Assembly (NCBI GenBank): GCA_023457475.1
Contig: JAEWLO010000415.1
Coordinates: forward strand, 1 to 8,356
DNA: 8,356 nt
Origin: Pseudomonadota bacterium
GTDB taxonomy: Bacteria; Pseudomonadota; Gammaproteobacteria; Xanthomonadales; Xanthomonadaceae
Direction of reading: 5' to 3'
Positions 1 to 5,220 of the stretch are shown here, piece by piece (the first letter of the stretch is position 1; each line of letters starts with the position of its first letter). The notes below the pieces were generated by a model. It saw only the letters and a program-made list of their open reading frames with translations. It made no database searches and had not been told where the DNA came from. Made by a program: the position numbers and the translations under genes.

Positions 1-373
1 GCTGGAACGAGACGATGGCCCCGAGCACGATGCCGAGCGTGCCGGCGCAGAACACGATGAGCAGTTTGGGGCCGAGCTTGAGGATGCCCTTGAGGTCGAT
101 GGAGAGTGTGAGCAGCACCAGCGCCGCGGGCAGCAGTACATCACGGGCGATGGGGTTGTAGAGCTTGGTGGTGTGGCCGTCGATCAGGCCGGTGGTGTTG
201 TAGATGGCCGGGATGAAGTAGCACAGCAGCAGCGCCGGTACCCAGGCGAAGATCTTTTTCAGCAGCGGGGTGGGCCCGCTGGCCGCCCAGAAGATGAGGG
301 CCAGGGTGGCAGCGATCAGGCCGAGGCCGACGATGTCGCTGGTGATGAGGGCGGTACTGGGTTCGGTCGGCAT
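1..373 (-). CDS. DUF819 family integral membrane protein, partial (C-terminus off left edge)
   Basis: The reading frame is open from an ATG at 373 to the window edge, giving 124 N-terminal residues beginning MPTEPSTALITSDIVGLGL. Four hydrophobic segments are visible, at about residues 13-31, 40-57, 78-94 and 101-122. The stretch DVLLPAALVLLTLSIDLKG followed by LKLGPKLLIVF is characteristic of DUF819 (YjcL-like) proteins, which are usually near 400 residues, so about a third is present. The family consists of polytopic inner-membrane proteins of unestablished function, possibly transporters. An AGAGGA ribosome-binding site lies 7 nt upstream of the start (plus-strand 381-386). The intrinsic terminator of the upstream kinase gene ends only about 28 nt before this start, leaving little room for a separate promoter. 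The family call is from remembered sequence pattern; substrate is unknown. Confidence 0.8.
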   Translation of the reverse strand, partial: MPTEPSTALITSDIVGLGLIAATLALIFWAASGPTPLLKKIFAWVPALLLCYFIPAIYNTTGLIDGHTTKLYNPIARDVLLPAALVLLTLSIDLKGILKLGPKLLIVFCAGTLGIVLGAIVSFQ

Positions 374-401
374 GCTGCCATCCTCTGTCGATCGAAAGGG
401 C

Positions 402-429
402 AAAAAAAAGCGCCGCATAAAGCGGCGCT
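402..429 (-). terminator. Rho-independent terminator of the two-component operon
   Basis: Read on the minus strand, a perfect 8-bp stem (AGCGCCGC / GCGGCGCT, plus-strand 422-429 and 409-416) with a 5-nt loop TTTAT is followed directly by a run of seven to eight T (402-409). It lies 39 nt after the histidine-kinase stop. It also sits inside the leader of the next minus-strand gene, the DUF819 protein. Confidence 0.93.
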
Positions 430-467
430 GACCTGGAGATTAACATCATCTTCACGCATTGCCACCC

Positions 468-1754
468 TCAAGCAGGCAGCGAAGCCCCCAGATCCAGCAG
501 CACTCGCGTCCCTCGCGGAATGCTGGGCTCGATGATCAACCCCCACCCCAAGTGCTCGCACAGGCGGGCGATCAGCTCCAGGCCGATGCCGCTCTGTTCA
601 TTGCGGTCGCCGCGCGCCATGCGGGCGTAGACGGCGGCGATCTCTTCCGGGCTCATGCCCAGCCCGGGGTCTTCCAGCGTCACCACGGCCCGATCGGACA
701 CAGCAAGGCGGATGGTGCCGCGCCCGCTGTTCTCGATGGCGTTGCGCAGCAGGTTACCGATGGCGGCCTGCACCACGCCCAAGGGCGCGATGATGTCCAC
801 GCGTGGCAGCGGGCCCAGCTCGATCTGCAGGTCCTTGTCGCCCATCAGGTGCCGATGGTCTTCGATGATCTCGGGCAGCAACTGGTCCAGTGCGATGCGC
901 TCCTTCAGGCCGGCCAACCGCGCCGGTTCACGCGCAAGCACCAGCAGCAGCTGGATCAGCTGCTCCACTCCCTGCGCGCTACGGTGCACGCGTTCCATCT
1001 GCTGACGCGCGCGATCGGGCACGCCAGGCTGCTCCAGGGCCAGTTCCGCGGCACCGGTAATCACCGCGATGGGGGTGCGCAGCTCATGGCTGGCGGTGCT
1101 GATGAACACCCGCTCGCGTTCGACGAACTGCTCGTTACGCTGCAGGTAGTCGTTGAGCGCGGCCGCGATCACGTACAGCTCCGAGCTGCCACGCGGATCG
1201 ACCTCCACCCGCTGCCCGGGAATGCCGGGCCGCAGATCATGAATGTGCCGGGCCAACGAGCGCAGCGGGCTGACCAGCCGGCTTACGCCAAACGAGGCCA
1301 TCAGCACCGTCACGATGATCATCACCACGCCCGCCAGCATCACCCAGCGCGTGGCGAACTCTTCCAGCTCGTGGAAGTCGGTGATGTCCAGTGCCAGCGC
1401 CATGCGGCCGCGGGTGGGCGTATCGCGCACCATCACAGCAGCGGAGCGGTCGTCGATGAGCACACCGTCGTGCAGACCCGGATGCAGGCCGAGCACCGAT
1501 GCGGGCACGGCCCCCTCGCTGAAGACGAACAGACGCAGTGTGTCGGTATCCTGCCAGCGATAGGAAGGTTCTTCCTCGATGTGGTGGGTGATGCTGTCCA
1601 GCTCGGTATTGAGCAGGGCGCGCCAGGCCGAATGTTCGGCGTGCTCGTGCACGTAGTTGCCTACGCTGAACACCGCCAGCGAGAGCAGCGCCAGATAGCC
1701 GAGCAGCCACCAGACCAGCCGTCGGTGCAACGGAGCCGGCTTACGCAGACGCAT
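468..1754 (-). CDS. Sensor histidine kinase (HAMP-HisKA-HATPase), partner of the upstream response regulator
   Basis: This 428-residue inner-membrane sensor kinase should autophosphorylate on His and pass phosphate to the adjacent regulator. Membrane segments lie at about 13-33 and 138-158 and bracket a roughly 100-residue periplasmic sensor. A HAMP-like linker (about 159-210) follows. The H-box is ISTASHELRTP with H223; the N-box is GNLLRNAIENS (N334, N338, N342); G1 is EDPGLGM (D362, G364, G366); G2 is SGIGLELI (G389, G391). The periplasmic domain has an acidic/His cluster just after the first membrane segment (E51, D53, H57, H58, E60-E62) and an E-x-x-E at 129-132, which could bind cations, although this is inference. 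The start overlaps the regulator's stop by 14 nt, and GGAGAG lies 5 nt upstream (plus-strand 1760-1765). It resembles the ColS/PhoQ/PmrB-like group, but I cannot assign an orthologue. Confidence 0.93.
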   Translation of the reverse strand: MRLRKPAPLHRRLVWWLLGYLALLSLAVFSVGNYVHEHAEHSAWRALLNTELDSITHHIEEEPSYRWQDTDTLRLFVFSEGAVPASVLGLHPGLHDGVLIDDRSAAVMVRDTPTRGRMALALDITDFHELEEFATRWVMLAGVVMIIVTVLMASFGVSRLVSPLRSLARHIHDLRPGIPGQRVEVDPRGSSELYVIAAALNDYLQRNEQFVERERVFISTASHELRTPIAVITGAAELALEQPGVPDRARQQMERVHRSAQGVEQLIQLLLVLAREPARLAGLKERIALDQLLPEIIEDHRHLMGDKDLQIELGPLPRVDIIAPLGVVQAAIGNLLRNAIENSGRGTIRLAVSDRAVVTLEDPGLGMSPEEIAAVYARMARGDRNEQSGIGLELIARLCEHLGWGLIIEPSIPRGTRVLLDLGASLPA

Positions 1755-2442
1755 CGCCGCTCTCCGCGCTGCCCGCCGCCAACCGATAACCGACGCGGGG
1801 CAACGTATGGATCAGCTTCATGGCGAACGGGCCGTCCACGCTGCGCCGCAGCTCGTAGACATGCGAACGGAGAAGGTCGCCGTCCGGCGGTTCGTCGCCC
1901 CACAACGCGAACTCCAGCTGCTGGCGGGTGACCGCCGCCGGGCTCGCGCGCATCAGCACCTCCAGCAGCTTGCGGCAGGCAGGGTAGAGGTGCAGCACCT
2001 GACCTTCGCGCTGCGCTTCCAGCGTGGCCAGGTCCAGGGTCAGGCCGCCCACTTCGAGCACCTTGCGCGGGTTGCGGCCGTGGGCGCGCACCTGCAGCGC
2101 CTCCAGCCGCACTTCCAGTTCGGGCAACGCGAAGGGTTTGGTCAGGTAATCGTCCGCACCGGCCCGGAACCCGGCGATCTTGTCGGGAAGCTCGTCGCGC
2201 GCGGTCAGCATGATCACCGGCGTCTCCAGGCCGTGTTCCAGGCGCAGGCGGCGCAGCACTTCCGGCCCCTCCATGCGGGGCAGCATCCAGTCCAGGATCA
2301 CCGCGTCGTAGGCGTGGGCCTGGGCCAGGTGCAGGCCGGTGATACCGTCCGGAGCCACGTCCAGCACATGTCCGCGGGCCTCGAAATAATCGAACAGGTT
2401 GGCCACGAGTTGGCGGTTGTCTTCGATGACCAGCAGGCGCAT
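1741..2442 (-). CDS. OmpR/PhoP-family response regulator
   Basis: This 233-residue DNA-binding transcriptional regulator has a receiver domain at 1-115 with the full phosphorylation set: acidic pocket E7-D8, phospho-acceptor D51 (ILDWMLP), T80 and K102 (TKPF). A winged-helix domain occupies about 128-223, with the recognition-helix region LLRSHVYELRRSVD and the closing wing IHTLPRVGYRL. All catalytic residues are intact. It is the first gene of a two-gene operon with the histidine kinase, with translational coupling through the 14-nt overlap. Upstream is a weak GGGA about 8-10 nt before the ATG. Transcribed divergently from the GT39 glycosyltransferase across a short intergenic region containing three hexamers at 10-bp spacing, it is a natural candidate to regulate that gene and possibly itself. 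Family is certain; stimulus and orthologue name (ColR, PhoP or PmrA type) are not resolved. Confidence 0.95.
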   Translation of the reverse strand: MRLLVIEDNRQLVANLFDYFEARGHVLDVAPDGITGLHLAQAHAYDAVILDWMLPRMEGPEVLRRLRLEHGLETPVIMLTARDELPDKIAGFRAGADDYLTKPFALPELEVRLEALQVRAHGRNPRKVLEVGGLTLDLATLEAQREGQVLHLYPACRKLLEVLMRASPAAVTRQQLEFALWGDEPPDGDLLRSHVYELRRSVDGPFAMKLIHTLPRVGYRLAAGSAESGDASA

Positions 2443-2492
2443 GCACGGTTCCCGGGGGCGATTCCCGCGATGGTAGCCCCGTCAACGTCGAA

Positions 2493-2518
2493 ATTCGGTC
2501 GCAATCGGCCCGATTCGA
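2493..2518. promoter_or_regulatory. Candidate response-regulator operator: three hexamers at 10-bp period
   Basis: ATTCGG (2493-2498), AATCGG (2503-2508) and ATTCGA (2513-2518) recur at exactly one helical turn in the 131-bp divergent region between the response regulator and the GT39 gene. OmpR-family regulators typically bind tandem direct repeats with 10-11 bp spacing. The same stretch also forms an imperfect inverted repeat, GTCGAAATTCGG (2487-2498) with CCGATTCGAC (2510-2519). That this is the operator of the adjacent regulator is inference. Confidence 0.4.
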
Positions 2519-2573
2519 CGCCTTTCTTACATCCGCGCCCCCAGAGTACCTTTTTTGGTTGCGGACACTCCCC

Positions 2574-4283
2574 GTGCTCCATCGCTTGCTGCGCCGACAT
2601 TGGCGCGTCTTCACCTGCGTGGCCCTGCTGCTCTCCCTGGCGGCCGGCATCGGCCTGCGCTCGCCCTCTCCGCCGGACGAGCCGCGCTTCGTCATGGCCG
2701 CGCGCGACATGGTCGAGAGCGGCCAATGGCTGCTGCCGCACCGGGGCAGGGAGCTGTATGCGGAAAAGCCGCCGGTGTTCATGTGGATGCAGGCCGCGAC
2801 GTATTCGGTGGTGCGGGACTGGAACCTGGCCTTTCTGCTGCCTTCGCTGCTGGCCGCGCTGGCGACCCTGTGGCTGAGCTGGGACCTGGGCCGCCGCCTG
2901 TGGAACCGCCGCGTCGGGTGGTGGGCGGTGCTGGCGCTGATGAGCTGCGTGCAGTTCGGGCTGATGGCCAAACGTGCCCAGATCGACATGGTGCTGGTGG
3001 CGATGACCACGCTGTCGCTATGGGGGCTGTTGCGGCATCTGCTCGAACGCCCGAATACAACCGCGTTGTGGGTCGGCGGCTTCGCTGCGGGACTGGGTAC
3101 GGTGACCAAGGGCGTGGGCTTCCTGCCCTTGCTGGTGTTGCTGCCATGGGTGCTGTGGCGCTGGCAGGTAAGCGACCGCGACAGCGTGTACCGGGCTCCC
3201 GCCCGGCCGCTGCTGTGGCTGGTCCCGGCGTTCCTGCTGGGTACCGCGGTATGGCTGGCACCACTCGGCATTGCCCTGCTCACCGCGCCCACGCCGGAGC
3301 TGCAGGCCTACGCGCACGAGCTGCTGTTCAAGCAGACCGGCACCCGCTACGCCAGTGCATGGCATCACGTGCAGCCGGCCTGGTACTACCTGCAGGTGAT
3401 GGCCACGCTGTGGCTGCCGGGCAGCCTGCTGCTGCCGGCGCTTGCCCCCGGCTGGTGGCGACGGCTGCGCCGTCTGGATGCCCGCTGGTGGCTGCTGCTG
3501 GGCTGGGCCCTTCTGGTGCTGGTGTTCTTCAGCGTCAGCCCGGGCAAGCGCGAGGTCTACATTTTCCCGATGCTGCCAGCGCTGTGCGTGGCGGCCGCGC
3601 CGCTGCTGCCGGGCCTGCTGCGCCGCAGCGGCCCGCGCTGGCTGCTGCTGGTCTACGTGCTGCTGCTGGGCGTCGCAGCACTGGCGGCGGGCGTGCACAT
3701 GCTGGGGGGCAGTCCGTGGGCGCACGCGCAGCTGGCCCGCCGCGCCATGCCCGACAGCCTGCTCGACCCTCTGGGGCTGTGGATGTCCGGCTTTGCCGTG
3801 GTGGTGCTCGCGCTGGCGGCGTGGCTGCGCCTGCGCCGCGCCCCCCTGCTCGTCGTGGTGACCTCATTGCTGCTGTGGAACCTGTACGGCTGGGGCCTGA
3901 TGCCAGCGCTGGACCCGTACAGCTCGGCGTCGGCGGTGATGCATCAGGTCGGCGAGCGGCTCGGTCCCGACGCCGAGCTGGGCATGGTCGGCTGGCGTGA
4001 GCAGAACCGCCTGCAGGCCGACCGGGCGGTGACCGACTTCGGCTTCAAGAAGCCCTGGGACCAGCAGTGGCAGGAAGCGGTGCCGTGGCTGTCCCAGTCT
4101 CCGGCGCGGCGTTGGTTGCTGGTGATGGAGCCGGCGCTCAGTCCGTGCGTGGACCGCACGAAGGCCGAGGTGATCGGCCAGGCCAACCGCAACGTTTGGT
4201 GGCTGGTGCCGGGAACGGCCGTGGCCACCGACTGCCATGCCCATGTAAAGGGCGGTGAACTCGGCAACGACGACGCGGACTGA
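2574..4283 (+). CDS. ArnT-like GT39 (PMT_2 family) membrane glycosyltransferase
   Basis: This is a polytopic GT-C glycosyltransferase expected to move a sugar from a polyprenyl-phosphate carrier to an envelope acceptor on the periplasmic face. With the GTG start it has 569 residues, the usual size for ArnT-like proteins. The first periplasmic loop carries the family signature: PPDEPRF (D35, E36), D45, and AEKPPVFMWMQA (K65-P66-P67). About a dozen hydrophobic segments follow. The C-terminal ~120 residues are soluble, with two cysteines (C525, C554) that could form a disulfide. A TTG at 2559 would add five residues but has no ribosome-binding site; the GTG has GCGGA 8 nt upstream, so it is preferred with moderate confidence. 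Next to a two-component system and a PAP2 phosphatase, lipid A or related glycan modification is likely. Whether the sugar is aminoarabinose cannot be read from sequence. Confidence 0.87.
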   Translation: MLHRLLRRHWRVFTCVALLLSLAAGIGLRSPSPPDEPRFVMAARDMVESGQWLLPHRGRELYAEKPPVFMWMQAATYSVVRDWNLAFLLPSLLAALATLWLSWDLGRRLWNRRVGWWAVLALMSCVQFGLMAKRAQIDMVLVAMTTLSLWGLLRHLLERPNTTALWVGGFAAGLGTVTKGVGFLPLLVLLPWVLWRWQVSDRDSVYRAPARPLLWLVPAFLLGTAVWLAPLGIALLTAPTPELQAYAHELLFKQTGTRYASAWHHVQPAWYYLQVMATLWLPGSLLLPALAPGWWRRLRRLDARWWLLLGWALLVLVFFSVSPGKREVYIFPMLPALCVAAAPLLPGLLRRSGPRWLLLVYVLLLGVAALAAGVHMLGGSPWAHAQLARRAMPDSLLDPLGLWMSGFAVVVLALAAWLRLRRAPLLVVVTSLLLWNLYGWGLMPALDPYSSASAVMHQVGERLGPDAELGMVGWREQNRLQADRAVTDFGFKKPWDQQWQEAVPWLSQSPARRWLLVMEPALSPCVDRTKAEVIGQANRNVWWLVPGTAVATDCHAHVKGGELGNDDAD

Positions 4284-4290
4284 ACGCCAG

Positions 4291-4306
4291 CGCGCTTCAA
4301 TGCGCG
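4291..4306. repeat. Short hairpin after the glycosyltransferase stop
   Basis: CGCGC and GCGCG pair around a 6-nt loop (TTCAAT), eight bases after the stop codon. There is no T-run, so it is not a classical terminator and transcription may continue into the PAP2 gene. Confidence 0.4.
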
Positions 4307-4343
4307 GATTAACGCCGGGGCAACATGGCTCCGACCCGCTTCC

Positions 4344-4373
4344 GACGTCACCCTGACGAGCATGCGACGGTCT
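4344..4373 (+). promoter_or_regulatory. Promoter-like bipartite element upstream of PAP2 (copy 1)
   Basis: GACGTCACCC (4344-4353) and CGGTCT (4368-4373) are separated by 14 nt. The same two blocks at the same spacing occur at 5168-5197 before the M2 peptidase; overall 23 of 30 aligned positions agree. The downstream block ends 19 nt before the PAP2 ATG, consistent with a -35/-10 pair and a short leader. No sigma factor can be named. Confidence 0.45.
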
Positions 4374-4389
4374 CCTCCACGGCCGTCGC
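4364..4389 (+). repeat. Inverted repeat next to the PAP2 start, loop holds an anti-SD-like CTCCTCC
   Basis: GCGACGG (4364-4370) and CCGTCGC (4383-4389) form a 7-bp stem with a 12-nt loop, ending 3 nt before the PAP2 ATG. The loop contains CTCCTCC (4372-4378), which matches the pyrimidine-rich 3' end of 16S rRNA. No Shine-Dalgarno sequence precedes the ATG. If transcription begins downstream of 4373 the RNA stem would not form, so it may act at the DNA level or be fortuitous. Confidence 0.35.
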
Positions 4390-4392
4390 TGC

Positions 4393-5169
4393 ATGTTGCC
4401 TGCCTTCGTCGCTTCCACGTCCCTCCCCTCCCCGGCGGATGTACCGGCCGGGTTTCTTCGCCATCATCTGCTGTGGCCACTGATCGCGGCCCTGATCGCC
4501 AGCGCCGTGCTGATGGGCGGCAACGGCGACCAATGGGTGGCCGACCAGCTGTACCGGCTGCAGGGCGGCCACTGGGCGCTGCAGCATGCGTGGACCACCA
4601 GCGCGCTGATCCACAAGGGCGGCAAGTGGCTGAGCACGGCTGCGGCGCTGCTGGCGATGGTGCTGTACATGCATGCCGGACGACGCCCGCACCTGCGTGC
4701 CTGGCGCTGGCCATTGCTGTATGTGGTGCTGGCGGTGGCATTGAGCACCGGCGCGGTGTCGTGGCTGAAGTCGTTGACCCAGATGGATTGCCCGTGGGAC
4801 CTGACGCGATACGGCGGAACCCGCGAGTTCATCGGGCTGTTCTCGGCCCGCCCGGTGGGCATGCCGAAAGCCGCGTGCTTCCCCGCAGGCCATGCCAGTG
4901 CCGGGTATGCCTGGGTGTGCCTGTACTTCCTTGCGCTGATGGTGAGGCCGCAGTGGCGCTGGCAGGGGCTCGCGGCGGGTCTGCTGGCTGGAGCCGTGTT
5001 CGGCCTCTCCCAGCAGCTGCGCGGGGCGCATTTTCTTTCGCATGATGTGTGGACGCTGGTGGTGTGCTGGAGCGTTTCGGTGCTGGTGTATCGGGCGGGG
5101 CACCGCCGGGCAGAGCCGGGCGCTACGGGGGCGGGCGGAGCGCCCCGACCTTCGGCCCTTGCGGAGTGA
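4393..5169 (+). CDS. PAP2-family membrane phosphatase (lipid phosphatase type)
   Basis: This 258-residue integral membrane phosphatase would dephosphorylate a lipid phosphate or pyrophosphate (for example undecaprenyl pyrophosphate, lipid A 1-phosphate or phosphatidic acid) at the periplasmic face. Hydrophobic segments lie at about 25-43, 80-93, 107-124, 171-185, 192-206 and 219-233. Motif 1 is K126 with CPWDL at 133-137; motif 2 is FPAGHAS (H167, general acid); motif 3 is SQQLRGAHFLSHD (nucleophile H213, D218). The usual Arg six residues before the nucleophile is Gln207, with Arg at 210. MDCPWDLTRYGG recalls the COG3907 branch. No ribosome-binding site precedes the ATG, an in-frame stop lies 39 nt upstream, and no other start fits. 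Residues about 237-246 are encoded by a SMAG-like repeat, so the tail RRAEPGATGAGGAPRPSALAE is probably not part of the ancestral fold. It lies 109 nt after the GT39 gene, consistent with a joint role in envelope modification. Confidence 0.9.
   Translation: MLPAFVASTSLPSPADVPAGFLRHHLLWPLIAALIASAVLMGGNGDQWVADQLYRLQGGHWALQHAWTTSALIHKGGKWLSTAAALLAMVLYMHAGRRPHLRAWRWPLLYVVLAVALSTGAVSWLKSLTQMDCPWDLTRYGGTREFIGLFSARPVGMPKAACFPAGHASAGYAWVCLYFLALMVRPQWRWQGLAAGLLAGAVFGLSQQLRGAHFLSHDVWTLVVCWSVSVLVYRAGHRRAEPGATGAGGAPRPSALAE
5104..5126 (-). repeat. Degenerate SMAG-like (GTAG) REP hairpin inside the 3' end of the PAP2 gene
   Basis: On the minus strand this reads GTAG followed by near-complementary arms. 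On the plus strand CGCCGGGC (5104-5111) and GCCGGGCG (5115-5122) flank AGA and pair with one mismatch. The form matches the intact element at 7202-7230. A second GC hairpin, GGGGCG / CGCCCC (5128-5133 and 5141-5146), follows before the stop codon. Confidence 0.6.
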
Positions 5170-5197
5170 CGTCACCCCCTCTAGCCTTCGGCGGTCT
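5168..5197 (+). promoter_or_regulatory. Promoter-like bipartite element upstream of the M2 peptidase (copy 2)
   Basis: GACGTCACCC (5168-5177) and CGGTCT (5192-5197) have the same 14-nt spacing as copy 1 before PAP2. It begins inside the PAP2 stop codon and forms the centre of the palindrome GTGACGTCAC (5166-5175). The CGGTCT block ends 23 nt before the GTG start, leaving room for a short leader with the AAGGA ribosome-binding site. Confidence 0.45.
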
Positions 5198-5207
5198 GTC
5201 ACCACCC

Positions 5208-5212
5208 AAGGA
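5208..5212 (+). promoter_or_regulatory. Ribosome-binding site that decides the M2 peptidase start
   Basis: AAGGA at 5208-5212 is 8 nt before a GTG at 5221. An in-frame ATG at 5212 overlaps this site and has no ribosome-binding site of its own at a workable distance, so the GTG is chosen. Confidence 0.75.
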
Positions 5213-5220
5213 TGTACCCC

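Noticed and set aside
459..1931. 490-codon open frame on the plus strand opposite the histidine kinase
   Set aside because: It is Gln/His/Arg-rich and has no domain, while the minus strand has complete HisKA and HATPase motifs.
1661..3292. 543-codon minus-strand frame spanning the divergent region and parts of the regulator and GT39 genes
   Set aside because: It crosses three well-supported genes in other frames, is Ser/Arg/Pro/Gly-rich, and shows no family motif.
3421..3690. CTGCTG-rich stretches resembling a microsatellite in the GT39 gene
   Set aside because: They encode leucine-rich membrane segments with preferred Leu codons; the repeats are interrupted and explained by coding.
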